A DNA stretch of 64,000 nt, from the NCBI GenBank assembly GCA_020634155.1, contig JACKCI010000001.1:1240001-1304000 (forward strand), given 5' to 3'. The notes under the pieces were generated by a model. It had not been told where the DNA came from. It saw only the letters and a program-made list of their open reading frames with translations, and made no database searches. A program made the position numbers and the translations under genes. This DNA is from Anaerolineales bacterium. Lineage in GTDB: Bacteria > Chloroflexota > Anaerolineae > Aggregatilineales > J027. Shown here in pieces: positions 8,969 to 17,645 of the stretch (position 1 is its first letter; each line of letters begins with the position of its first letter).

Positions 8969-10201
8969 CTAGTGATGCTCGTCCTCATCTGGGAACATCG
9001 GTAGATACCGCAACCCAAAGGTAAACATCAACAAAGCGTAGCCGAGTACACCTATACTCACGCCGATTTCAACAAGGCTTGGCGTATAGCGATTCACGGG
9101 CAACAAGTCGGCAACACCCGGTGACCAATCCATCGGAACGATCAAACCAGATAGGGTCACATTCCAACGATTGGCAATGATGCCCAAAACCGCCATCAGC
9201 ATTGCCACGACAAGCCACATGTCCACATTTCTTAAGCGTGGCGTCAGCAAAATCACAGCAGGCAACAGCGCACCAAACAAGACCTCTATCCACCAGAACG
9301 TGGTGCCATATGGGGTCGTACTCTCCAGCAGGTGCATGTCATCAACCCGTGAAGGCAAGTGACTGTAATAAGCCGTTGCCAAGAAATCCCATAGCTTGAG
9401 ATAGAGATAGGCCATCATCGTCAAACCAGCAAAGGCTGCCACTTGGTTCCGCAGGCTAACACTGATTTGACGTTCACGAATAAGATTCTCATAGATGACC
9501 GTAATCGCCAGCGTAAAGGTTGCACCAGCGGCCACCGCCGAAGTAATGAACATCACGGGCATGGATGGCTTGAACCAGATAGGCCGTGCCACCAAAACCC
9601 CGTAGGTCGCCCCTAGCGAGGACTGATGCAGCAGCGACAAGCCCAAGCCAATCACAGCCACAACCGGTGTCAGACTATGCAGGAAATGCCCAATCTGCGG
9701 GCCACGTGGGAAAATCCGCTGCATGAATTTACTTTCCAGCAGAATGGGAGCAAACTCCACCATCAGTACCGAGGAGTACAAAATCACGCACATGGTGATT
9801 TCCCATAGCACCGAGTGGATATTCCAGTAGACGGTGGGGTGCCAGAAACGGTCAGGACGCCCAATATCCATCAACAGAGCCAGCATTGCTGAGGTATACC
9901 CAACAAGACCAACATAGACCGCCATCCGCGAGATTTTGCGGAAGGATTTGACGCGGAAAATATAGGCAATTGCGGAGAGCGAGAAGGCACCTGCACCAAG
10001 GGCAATGGCCGAAAGGTCAACGGTAATCCATAGCCCCCAAGGCACACGGTTGGTAAGGTTGGTAATCGCCAAGCCGTTAATGAAGACCAAGGCACCAGAC
10101 ACCAGACCGATACCCGCCATCGCAAAGAGTAGCGTCAGCCATGATGCCAACACTGGGGTGCGATTGATTTTCTTCTGTAGGGTTCCAGCTACGGTTGTCA
10201 T
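8969..10201 (-). CDS. NrfD/PsrC-family integral membrane quinone-reacting subunit
   Basis: 410 residues, hydrophobic throughout, with about ten predicted membrane helices. The N-terminal part carries the NrfD-type pattern NRVPWGLWITVDL followed by a GAGAFSLSA helix, as in the HybB/NrfD/DmsC-like family. The family passes electrons between the quinone pool and a periplasmic-side Fe-S protein. Its start codon overlaps the stop of the Fe-S gene by 4 bases (ATGA), which implies coupled translation. A strong terminator follows. No molybdopterin catalytic subunit is nearby, so the partner is probably the adjacent octaheme cytochrome rather than a polysulfide or DMSO reductase. Quinol oxidation versus quinone reduction cannot be told from sequence. 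Confidence 0.88.
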   Translation of the reverse strand: MTTVAGTLQKKINRTPVLASWLTLLFAMAGIGLVSGALVFINGLAITNLTNRVPWGLWITVDLSAIALGAGAFSLSAIAYIFRVKSFRKISRMAVYVGLVGYTSAMLALLMDIGRPDRFWHPTVYWNIHSVLWEITMCVILYSSVLMVEFAPILLESKFMQRIFPRGPQIGHFLHSLTPVVAVIGLGLSLLHQSSLGATYGVLVARPIWFKPSMPVMFITSAVAAGATFTLAITVIYENLIRERQISVSLRNQVAAFAGLTMMAYLYLKLWDFLATAYYSHLPSRVDDMHLLESTTPYGTTFWWIEVLFGALLPAVILLTPRLRNVDMWLVVAMLMAVLGIIANRWNVTLSGLIVPMDWSPGVADLLPVNRYTPSLVEIGVSIGVLGYALLMFTFGLRYLPMFPDEDEHH

Positions 10202-11031
10202 AAGGTCAGACCCTCCGGCGGAATATAGTATACATTAGGCTCAGTACCAAGCTCCTCACGCAGGCGGAAGGTGGGATTACTCCTGATAACCTGTGAGATA
10301 CGACTGTTGGGGTCATTCAAGTCACCGAAAGTACGGGCCTCAACAGGGCAGATATTGACGCAAGCAGGAGTTGCGGCACGGTCAAGCCCCGGTATCAGGC
10401 CTTGGGCCAGACCACGGTCAATACGTTGGACACAGAAGGTGCATTTTTCAGCAACCCCGCGTGGCCGACGCTCAACCTCAGCTTCGCCCCAAACAGCTTG
10501 GTATCCACTTGGGCCTTCACGCGATTCCCAATTGAAGCTCCGTGCGCCATAGGGACAGGCCACTTGACAATACCGACATCCAATACACTTGTCGTAATCC
10601 ATGATGACGATGCCGTCGTCACGCACATAAGTTGCGCCCACAGGACAGACCGCCACACAGGGAGCATCTTGACAATGCAGGCAAGGCCGTGTTACGTGGA
10701 AGACATCGCCCGTTGCAGTCTCATCAATGAAATGCACATTCCAACGCATATCATCTGGCACATCGTTAACTGCTTGACAGGCATATACACAGTAATCACA
10801 ACCGATGCAAGTACGGAGATTGATAACCATACCCCAACGGTGACCACTGCCTTCGGCTGCCGCATGGGTACCCTCATGGGCCACTTCCGGCAGTTCAAGG
10901 GCAAGTTCATCCTCAATCAGCTTACGCAGAACCTCAACCTCACTGAGTGCGGCGGCGGTTGCCAAACTCGCACCAAGTCCAGTCATCATTTGGATGAACT
11001 GACGACGGGTAATGAACTTTTCTTCACTCAT
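10198..11031 (-). CDS. Tat-exported four-cluster Fe-S subunit (NrfC/HybA/DmsB-like)
   Basis: 277 residues. The N-terminus has a twin-arginine motif (TRRQFIQ, R9-R10) and a hydrophobic stretch, so the folded protein is expected outside the cytoplasmic membrane. Sixteen cysteines fall into four ferredoxin-like groups: C75/78/81/85, C117/120/125/129, C149/152/155/159 and C197/200/224/228, enough for four [4Fe-4S] clusters. The C-terminal region (PVEARTFGDLND, then an NVYYIPP-like tail) is typical of NrfC/PsrB-type subunits. It should wire the NrfD subunit to the octaheme cytochrome. Four-base overlaps at both ends place it in the middle of a tightly coupled three-gene operon. Confidence 0.92.
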   Translation of the reverse strand: MSEEKFITRRQFIQMMTGLGASLATAAALSEVEVLRKLIEDELALELPEVAHEGTHAAAEGSGHRWGMVINLRTCIGCDYCVYACQAVNDVPDDMRWNVHFIDETATGDVFHVTRPCLHCQDAPCVAVCPVGATYVRDDGIVIMDYDKCIGCRYCQVACPYGARSFNWESREGPSGYQAVWGEAEVERRPRGVAEKCTFCVQRIDRGLAQGLIPGLDRAATPACVNICPVEARTFGDLNDPNSRISQVIRSNPTFRLREELGTEPNVYYIPPEGLTL

Positions 11032-11951
11032 TGCTTGCCTCCTTGTCGTTTACTACCCGCGTTGACTAAGAACATGACAAAAGCTCCAACAACAATCCCT
11101 AACACCAAGCCTTGTGCGGTTCGCAATACCTGCGCGTTGCTTTCTTGGGCTTTAAGTGTGTCTAGTTCGGCTTGTGCTTCCTCAATTTGAACATCTAGTT
11201 CTAGCAACGGTGTTTCATTGTTGAGCGCCAACTCACTACTCTGCTCATGGCAGTCGATGCAAGCGGGTGGGCTAACTAGGTTATGATGTCCAGTTGGTGG
11301 CATGTCGCCAGTCTGAGCATGAACACTGATGAGTTCGTCTTCGGTGTTGTTATAAACATGACAATCGCCGCAAAACTGTTCTTCATGGGTGATATGAACA
11401 TAAGTCTCGGGGCGGTCTTGGTGGCATTCCAGACACAATTGTTCGGGTGGGTCCGCCCGAAGTGTTTGTGTATGGGGCGCATGACAGGTCGTACATGGCA
11501 TATCAGCTTCCGCGTGAGCGCTCAACTCCCACTCACTAAATGTTGACGTATGACAATCCTCACACACCTGCACCCCCGGATTGATAGCAACCGCAGCAGG
11601 CGGGTGATCGTCGGGAGTCTCGCCATGGCAAGCCTCACAGGCGACCCCTTCGTGTTCATAGGTTTCTGTGCGACGTGAGTATCCGGTGGTATGGCAAGTC
11701 AAACAATCGCCTGCCTCACCCTGCAAGTCCCATGCATGTTGAAAATCGGCGCTGCTAAAGGCCGTAGCATGGGCACTGGTTGACCATGATTCCACGATGT
11801 CCAAGTGACACTCGGCACAATCACCACGCTCCGAAGAGGTAGATGTGGGGCCATCTTGCGCGGAAGCAGTGTTGTAAGCGAGCAAAGCACCAACCACCCC
11901 AAAACCGAGGATGATGGCACTACCCGCTATGAATCGAAAAAAGCGCAACAT
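11028..11951 (-). CDS. Membrane-anchored octaheme c-type cytochrome
   Basis: 307 residues from the ATG at 11951, preferred over an upstream in-frame start at 12026 because it follows a GGAG/AAGGG ribosome site and begins directly with a signal or anchor helix (about 6-26). Eight CXXCH heme motifs are visible at C45, C83, C105, C130, C153, C173, C194 and C231. A short charged coiled-coil-like segment (about 250-270) precedes a C-terminal membrane helix (about 277-297) and a basic tail. There is no CXXCK site, so this is not an NrfA-like nitrite reductase; an electron-transfer role or an octaheme-reductase role is possible. It is the first gene of the cytochrome/Fe-S/NrfD operon and lies divergent from another multiheme lipoprotein. 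Confidence 0.9.
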   Translation of the reverse strand: MLRFFRFIAGSAIILGFGVVGALLAYNTASAQDGPTSTSSERGDCAECHLDIVESWSTSAHATAFSSADFQHAWDLQGEAGDCLTCHTTGYSRRTETYEHEGVACEACHGETPDDHPPAAVAINPGVQVCEDCHTSTFSEWELSAHAEADMPCTTCHAPHTQTLRADPPEQLCLECHQDRPETYVHITHEEQFCGDCHVYNNTEDELISVHAQTGDMPPTGHHNLVSPPACIDCHEQSSELALNNETPLLELDVQIEEAQAELDTLKAQESNAQVLRTAQGLVLGIVVGAFVMFLVNAGSKRQGGKQ

Positions 11952-12103
11952 ATCCCTTGCTCCTAACTGATCATGAAAACATTTTGCCTGTTTCCACAGT
12001 TTTAACACAGTGCAGAAGGCTGACAAAAAACGTGTAAAAAGTAACTATCAAGAGCGGGCTGGTTTTGTTCTAATAATCACAAGTGAACCTTGAGGAGGGA
12101 ATT

Positions 12104-13735
12104 ATGAACGCACGCCGCAGTGCGTGGCTACTCATAGGATTAGGTCTATTTATGGCACTTGGGGCCACATTAGTCAGTTGTGCGCCCGATACAACCGCGC
12201 CAGCTTTACAAATCCAACTGACCGCGGCCCCAGACAATGATACCGCAGCACAGCCAACTGCGGTGGCGATGGATACCGAAAACCGTGAGGACCAAGCCTG
12301 CCTAGATTGTCATACCAATCAGGAGTTGCTCGCGGAACTCGCTGTTGAAGAGGTGGTTGAGAACCTAAACTCAGGCCCTGGCTGAGGCGGCTCCGTGGCA
12401 CCAATGGCGCCATGGGAGCGCGTCTGGATTGACGCCGAAACTTATCCTGAAGATGTACATGCCTATGTTAGTTGTATTGAATGCCATGGTGGGCAGGCGG
12501 TAGATGATATGGAAGCGGCACATGAGGGTTTTATCACTGACCCTGCTGCTGACCCAGAAAAGGGCTGCGGAAGTTGTCACCCTGACATCGCTCCCTATTC
12601 TGCCAATAGCCTCCATACGACCCTTGCTGGGTACGATACAGCTATCTATTCCCGCAGTGAACCAGACAAGTTTGACATCCTTGAGCATATGGAGCAAAAC
12701 CATTGCGAGAGCTGTCATGCTACGTGTGGTGATTGCCATATCAGCCAACCCGATTCGGTTGGTGGTGGATTGCTCGAAGGACACGTTTTTGTGGAAACCC
12801 CGCCCATGAGTCGTACCTGCACGGCCTGCCATGGTAGCCGTGTCAAAGACGAATACTATGGGGCACATGAAGACATCCCCTCTGATGTCCACTTCCGTGC
12901 GCGGATGGCCTGCGAAGATTGCCATACCGCCAATGATATGCACGGTGTAGGCATCGATAACAACCATCGCTATGATGGTGAGCAAACACCAGCCTGCGAA
13001 TCATGCCATCAAGATCAAGTTGGCGTTGGCTCTGGTATTCCCCAACACGAAGTCCATGGAACTGAGTTGCTGTCTTGCCAAGTATGCCACAGCACCACCT
13101 ACACCAACTGTATCAACTGTCATGTCGATCAAACAGAGACAGGTGTACCGTTCTATAGCATTGAGGAACATTTCCTCGCGTTTGAGATTGGGCAGAATCC
13201 CGAACGTAATGCCGAGCGGCCTTACAAGTATGTCCCGTTGCGACATGTGCCAGTGGATATTGACTCGTTTAGTTTCTATGGGGATGACCTGCTGTCAAAT
13301 TACGACAACCGGGAGACATGGGTTTATGCAACCCCGCATAATATCCAACTCCATACTCCACAAAACGAGTCTTGTCTGTCCTGTCATGGCAACGACGAGT
13401 TCTTCCTCACCATTAATGATGTTGTGGAAGAAGAACGTGCCGCCAATGCCGGAGTGATTGTTGACGCTGCACCTCCCCTACCGGAAGGTTATGAGCAGTA
13501 TATTACACCCCTCGCTGAAGACGACACAACGCCCGCCAGTAGCGATGATGGGTTCTGGGGTGAGGACACATCAACACCTGCGCCAAGCAGCGATGATGAT
13601 GCCTTCTGGGGCGATGATTCATCATCGGCACCCGCAGCCACACCCACTAGTGATGAAGATGCGTTCTGGGGTGATAGTCCCTCTACACCAGAGGCCACCA
13701 CCGAACCAAACGAAGATGACTTTTGGTCAGAATAA
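12104..13735 (+). CDS. Multiheme cytochrome c lipoprotein with in-frame TGA (candidate selenoprotein)
   Basis: One reading frame is interrupted only by TGA at 12383-12385. The first part starts at ATG 12104 after GAGGAGGG, has a lipoprotein signal (LVSC, C26) and one heme motif (C66-H70). The part after the TGA holds ten more CXXCH motifs but has no signal peptide, so it could not be exported or matured alone. Read through, it is a 543-residue lipoprotein with eleven hemes and residue 94 as the recoded position in a GPG-x-GG context. A strong hairpin begins five bases after the TGA. The C-terminus has four acidic F-W repeats. Alternatives are a nonsense mutation, a base error, or restart at GTG 12395, which has a GAGG seven bases upstream. 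It is probably an extracytoplasmic electron carrier or reductase for the adjacent membrane complex. Confidence 0.65.
12383..12419 (+). promoter_or_regulatory. SECIS-like hairpin immediately after in-frame TGA
   Basis: After TGA 12383-12385, GCTCC (12390-12394) pairs with GGAGC (12415-12419). GTGGC (12395-12399) pairs with GCCAT (12409-12413) with one bulged G, and CC/GG pairs sit above an A-C mismatch, closing a loop at 12403-12405. The loop begins 17 bases after the TGA, inside the spacing range described for bacterial SECIS elements. The three-base loop lacks the GU seen in the Escherichia coli fdhF element, which weakens the call. Confidence 0.4.
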
Positions 13736-13753
13736 TCTAAGGAGATTCTATCA

Positions 13754-15373
13754 ATGCGGAAGCTACTCATTCTTGTACTCGTCACCCTTATGGCGATACC
13801 CTTTATTCCAGTCACTGCCCAAGATGACGCGGTTGTGGCTCGTTTGGAAGAATACAATGCCAATATGCCCAAGGGCTATGGCACCATTTCTGTTGAAGAC
13901 CTCAACGTCAAACTAGCAGAAAGCGAGCCTTTCCTGCTTGACGTGCGCGAAGTCGATGAATATGCAGCAGGGCATCTTGCTGACTCCATCAATATCCCGC
14001 TCCGTACACTGGGCCAGAACCTAAACCTGCTCCCCGGTTTTGACACTGAAATCGTTGTCATCTGCAAGAGCGGTGGCCGTGCAATGCTTGGTGGTGTAAC
14101 GCTACAAATCTTGGGCTACAATGCCCTCATCCTCAAGGGTGGTTATGATGCGTGGGCTGGCGAAGATAACTTCGTTACAACTGACCCCTTTGAAGGTACC
14201 GCTGGCGACGTGGCTGCTGATGCTACGCTGGTCGCGGCTGCTGATGCATTCCTCAGCAACCTACCCCAAGGCTGGGGCATGGTTACTCCTGCCAATCTTA
14301 ATGTTGAGTTAGCTGAAAATCCCCCACTCCTCGTCGATGTCCGTACTGTCGATGAATGGAATACGGCTGGTTATATCGAAGGTGCCCAAAACGTCCCGAT
14401 TGCCGAATTCATGGCAATGAAGGATCAATGGCCTGCTGACAAAGACGCCAATATCGTCATTTACTGCGCCAGTGGCACCCGTGGTGCTGTAGCGTTTGTG
14501 ATGATGAACCTGATGGGCTACACCAATGTCCGTAATATGTCCGGTGGTATCAATGCGTGGATTGCAGCTGAATTCCCCGTTGTGGGCGCTCAACCCCCAG
14601 CCGAAGAAACCTTTGACCTCGAAGCGCTAACTGCTGCCTACCTTACGGGTATGCCCGGTAGCTTCAATGCTATCCGCGTTGCTGATGTTGAAGCCAAGAT
14701 TGCCGCTGGTGAAGAATTCACGCTCGTTGATGTTCGTAGCGCCGATGAATATGCCGAAGGCTTCATCCCCGGTGCCATCAACATCCCCTTGCAAGAACTG
14801 ACCGACCACCTCGATATGCTTCCCAACTTGGATGCAGACATTGTGGTCTACTGCGGTAGCGGCCACCGTTCAACAATGGCAACCACCGCCCTCAACCTCT
14901 TGGGCTACACCAATGCTACAAGCATGTTGAGTGGTATCAAGGCATGGACGCAACCCTTGACAACTGAGCCAACCGAAGTTGTGATGGGTGCTGCCCCTGA
15001 AATTGACCCCGCTTTGTTTGCGGCTGTGGACGCCTTCATCAAGGGCATTCCTGCTGGTTACTTCAGTGTAAGCGCTGCCAATCTCAACACCGAGATTATC
15101 GAAGGTGCTGAAATTGTGTTGATTGACGTGCGTACTGATAGCGAATGGGCCGAGGGCCACATCGAAGGTGCTATCCACCTTACACTCCGTGACCTGATGA
15201 CCCGCAAGGCCGAATGGCCCGCCGAAGATGCCAATATCGTCTTCTACGGTAGCACCAGCCACCGTGGAGCAATGGCGATGGTGTTGGCGCGGATGTTCGG
15301 TTACACCAACGTGCGTTCATTGGGCGGCGGTACTGGTGCTTGGACAAGCGCTGGTTTCGAACTCGTCCAATAA
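13754..15373 (+). CDS. Secreted protein with four tandem rhodanese domains
   Basis: 539 residues. A signal peptide (about 1-22, ending VTAQ) is followed by four rhodanese-homology domains (about 27-140, 160-275, 288-400 and 415-535), each preceded by a similar helix with an LP-x-G/S-(W/Y/F) pattern. Domains one to three keep the active-site Cys that carries a persulfide: C104 (CKSGGR), C238 (CASGTRG) and C367 (CGSGHRS). In domain four the matching residue is G499 (YGSTSHRG), so it is probably inactive for sulfur transfer. An AAGGAG site precedes the ATG, 18 bases after the cytochrome stop, so the two are likely co-transcribed. Sulfane-sulfur handling next to a multiheme redox complex suggests sulfur-compound respiration, which is inference. 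Confidence 0.9.
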   Translation: MRKLLILVLVTLMAIPFIPVTAQDDAVVARLEEYNANMPKGYGTISVEDLNVKLAESEPFLLDVREVDEYAAGHLADSINIPLRTLGQNLNLLPGFDTEIVVICKSGGRAMLGGVTLQILGYNALILKGGYDAWAGEDNFVTTDPFEGTAGDVAADATLVAAADAFLSNLPQGWGMVTPANLNVELAENPPLLVDVRTVDEWNTAGYIEGAQNVPIAEFMAMKDQWPADKDANIVIYCASGTRGAVAFVMMNLMGYTNVRNMSGGINAWIAAEFPVVGAQPPAEETFDLEALTAAYLTGMPGSFNAIRVADVEAKIAAGEEFTLVDVRSADEYAEGFIPGAINIPLQELTDHLDMLPNLDADIVVYCGSGHRSTMATTALNLLGYTNATSMLSGIKAWTQPLTTEPTEVVMGAAPEIDPALFAAVDAFIKGIPAGYFSVSAANLNTEIIEGAEIVLIDVRTDSEWAEGHIEGAIHLTLRDLMTRKAEWPAEDANIVFYGSTSHRGAMAMVLARMFGYTNVRSLGGGTGAWTSAGFELVQ

Positions 15374-15392
15374 CACCAAACTCCTCTCAATC

Positions 15393-15424
15393 AAAACCCC
15401 CTCTCGTGCTGAGAGGGGGTTTTT
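15393..15424. terminator. Bidirectional terminator between rhodanese gene and livF
   Basis: CCCCCTCTC (15397-15405) pairs with GAGAGGGGG (15411-15419) across a 5-base loop. A T-run follows on the plus strand and an A-run precedes it (T on the minus strand), so it serves both converging transcripts. Confidence 0.9.
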
Positions 15425-15426
15425 GA

Positions 15427-16233
15427 TTAGGACAACCAGCGCTTGCGGCGCTTGTAGTGCTTCACATCGCGGTAGCTCTTGCGGCTGCCAACCTCAGTAA
15501 GCCCCAAGTAAAACTCGCGCACATCGGCATTATTGACCAAGTCGTCGGGTTTGCCATCCAAGACCACCCGTCCACTCTCCATAATATAGGCATAGTGGGC
15601 GACCTTGAGCGCGATATTGGCGTTTTGTTCGACCAACAAAATCGTGGTACCCTGTTCTTGATTGATACGCTGAATAATCGAGAAAATCTCTTGTACCAAC
15701 AGGGGAGCCAACCCTAATGATGGCTCATCCAACAAAATCAGCTTAGGTGAGGCCATCAATGAGCGCCCAATCGCTAACATCTGTTGCTCACCACCGGACA
15801 TATAGCCTGCCTGTTGGTGGCGTCGTTCCTTGAGGCGAGGGAAGTAATCATAGACCAACTGTATCAAACGGCGGGTCTCAAGCGGGTTGTTTTGCGTATA
15901 AGCCCCTGCTCGCAGATTCTCCTCTACCGTCAAATGCTCAAAAACGCGCCGCCCTTCCATGACTTGGAAGATACCGCGCCGCACAATAGCCGCTGCGTCC
16001 AATTGGTGGATTGGCTTGCCTTCAAATTGGATGTTGCCATCGGTGACGGCTCCATTTTCAGGTTTGAGTAAGCCCGAAATCGCTTTGAGGGTGGTCGTTT
16101 TGCCAGCGCCATTGGCACCCAGCAAGGCCACAATTTGGTTGGGTTCAACCACCAAGGAAAGCCCTTTGAGTACCAAAATCACCCGATTATAAATAACTTC
16201 TATATTATTGAGTGCCAAAAGTGGTTCTGCCAT
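15427..16233 (-). CDS. livF: Branched-chain amino acid-type ABC transporter ATPase LivF
   Basis: 268 residues from the ATG at 16233, chosen over the GTG at 16254 because AGAGGA lies at the right distance. The ATP-binding cassette has Walker A (GANGAGKTT), a Q-loop, the signature MSGGEQQ, Walker B (LILLDEPS) and the switch His replaced in the family manner by LLVEQN, which is the LivF hallmark. A basic C-terminal tail (KHYKRRKR) extends past the usual LivF end. It energises the importer made of the livK, livH, livM and livG products of the same strand. The family also moves urea, short amides, aromatic acids and fatty-acid-like substrates. Confidence 0.9.
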   Translation of the reverse strand: MAEPLLALNNIEVIYNRVILVLKGLSLVVEPNQIVALLGANGAGKTTTLKAISGLLKPENGAVTDGNIQFEGKPIHQLDAAAIVRRGIFQVMEGRRVFEHLTVEENLRAGAYTQNNPLETRRLIQLVYDYFPRLKERRHQQAGYMSGGEQQMLAIGRSLMASPKLILLDEPSLGLAPLLVQEIFSIIQRINQEQGTTILLVEQNANIALKVAHYAYIMESGRVVLDGKPDDLVNNADVREFYLGLTEVGSRKSYRDVKHYKRRKRWLS

Positions 16234-16264
16234 AACATCCTCTATTTTCTGCACCTAGAGTTGT

Positions 16265-16297
16265 GGCCTAGGGGCAAGCTACCTCACCCCTAGTGCC
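16265..16297 (-). other. Intercistronic hairpin between livK and livF
   Basis: CTAGGGG (16268-16274) pairs with CCCCTAG (16287-16293), extended by GGC/GCC with one bulge. No T-run follows on the minus strand, so it is more likely a partial attenuator or a 3' stability element. Such an element would raise binding-protein mRNA relative to the ATPase. Confidence 0.5.
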
Positions 16298-16331
16298 ATC
16301 TACAGGAGGGTTACATTTACACAGGAATGAC

Positions 16332-17567
16332 TTATTCCATATCCATTTCCATCTCACGGAGGTCAATCAAGTCACTGGCCTCGACCCACACGCCATCTTC
16401 AACACGGTAGACATGCAAGGCACGGTTCCCGCGATGGTCTTCGGCGGTGAAGGTAATCGGAGCCGTGACACCACCTGTATCGAACTCGGCCAAAGTTTCC
16501 AAGTTGGCCTTGATATTGGGGCCAGTCAGTTCTTCACCATTCGCCAAGGTCAAGCGCATACCTTCAGCCATGACCGCCATCGTCACCCAACCTTGGGTGT
16601 AGTGGAGGGTGGATTCGGCAAGGCTGGGGCCATCGGTCTCATCTAGCCATGCAATCGCATCGGCTTGGCCTTCACGCTCAACCGAGGTTGGGGCGAAGGG
16701 AATTGCGCCCATAATGCCTTCAGCATAATCACCCGCGCCGTTGATGAGCAATTCATCCGCACACCAGTTCAAGCAGCCAACTTGCACAAAGTCCAGCAAG
16801 CCTAGGTCGCCCAAATTCCGCACCAGCAAAGCAGCAGGCGAGGACACATTTTGGATAATGATGTGGGTAGCTTCAGCCTCGACCACATTGGTGGTGATTT
16901 CAGCATCAAAGCCTGTCGCACCCCGTGGCATGGGAACGCGCACGGTGGCAATACCGTGCTCGGCTGCCCACGCTTCGGCATCATCCAACGGAGAGGTGCC
17001 AAAGGGGCTGTCGTTGTGGAAGAAAGCCACTTTCATCTCTTCGGCGGCATAGCCTTGATCCAACCATTCATCCAGCATCGCTTGCATCAAGATGATGGCT
17101 TGGTCAGAGTAGCTGGTACCAACCAAGAAGTTGTAAGGAGCTTCGGCAGGGTCACCGAGGGTTGCTGAGTAGGAAGCCGACATGAAGGGGATTTCGTCTT
17201 CGGCAATCCGGCCACGTAGGGCTTCAGTATCGCCTGTCCCCCAGCCTTGGAAAACCACTGAACCTGCATTCACAAATTCTACATAAAGGTTCTCGGCGGT
17301 TTCAACACTATAGGCATAGTCTTGAGAAATCATCTCAATGGGGTGCCCTTCAATCCCGCCATTGGCGTTCAACCAATCGACATAACCCAGCATGCCTTGA
17401 GCATAGAATTGGCTTACATCGGAGGTTGGGCCAGTTAGGTCGAAAATAGCGCCAACCGTAATCGGCTCCATATCTTGGGCGAGGGTTGCTTCATGGCTGG
17501 TTCGAGGGGTTGCACCAGCAAAAACAATAAGCAAGGTAACGGTGATAATCAAAAATCGCTTGAACAT
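16332..17567 (-). CDS. livK: ABC transporter periplasmic-type substrate-binding protein (LivK family)
   Basis: 411 residues with a Sec signal peptide (about 1-30, ending TLAQ). The mature part begins EPITVGAIFDLTGPTSDVS, the usual opening of type I Leu/Ile/Val-binding proteins, and keeps two Rossmann-like lobes. A GAGGAG site lies before the ATG. Downstream follow a hairpin and livF; upstream are livM, livH, an acyl-CoA ligase and livG on the same strand. Substrate cannot be read from the sequence. The ligase in the same cluster argues for an organic acid or fatty-acyl-like compound rather than only an amino acid. Confidence 0.88.
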   Translation of the reverse strand: MFKRFLIITVTLLIVFAGATPRTSHEATLAQDMEPITVGAIFDLTGPTSDVSQFYAQGMLGYVDWLNANGGIEGHPIEMISQDYAYSVETAENLYVEFVNAGSVVFQGWGTGDTEALRGRIAEDEIPFMSASYSATLGDPAEAPYNFLVGTSYSDQAIILMQAMLDEWLDQGYAAEEMKVAFFHNDSPFGTSPLDDAEAWAAEHGIATVRVPMPRGATGFDAEITTNVVEAEATHIIIQNVSSPAALLVRNLGDLGLLDFVQVGCLNWCADELLINGAGDYAEGIMGAIPFAPTSVEREGQADAIAWLDETDGPSLAESTLHYTQGWVTMAVMAEGMRLTLANGEELTGPNIKANLETLAEFDTGGVTAPITFTAEDHRGNRALHVYRVEDGVWVEASDLIDLREMEMDME

Positions 17568-17645
17568 AATATCTCCTCATTGATTTAACACAAGCTAACG
17601 AACATGGGGCCGTACAATTCAATATCTGGTAATGCGCCACCTCCT

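Noticed and set aside
10402..11190. 262-codon plus-strand reading frame opposite the Fe-S protein gene
   Set aside because: It is antisense to a gene with sixteen conserved cysteines, shows no recognisable motif, and its composition is the mirror of the real gene.
12371..12985. 204-codon minus-strand reading frame opposite the multiheme lipoprotein
   Set aside because: It covers heme motifs on the other strand; the alternation of residues is the shadow of CXXCH codons.
12386..13735. Reading the part after the TGA as a separate gene started at GTG 12395
   Set aside because: A GAGG lies at usable distance, so it was considered, but the product would have ten heme sites and no export signal, which c-type maturation needs. 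Kept as an alternative, not as the main call.
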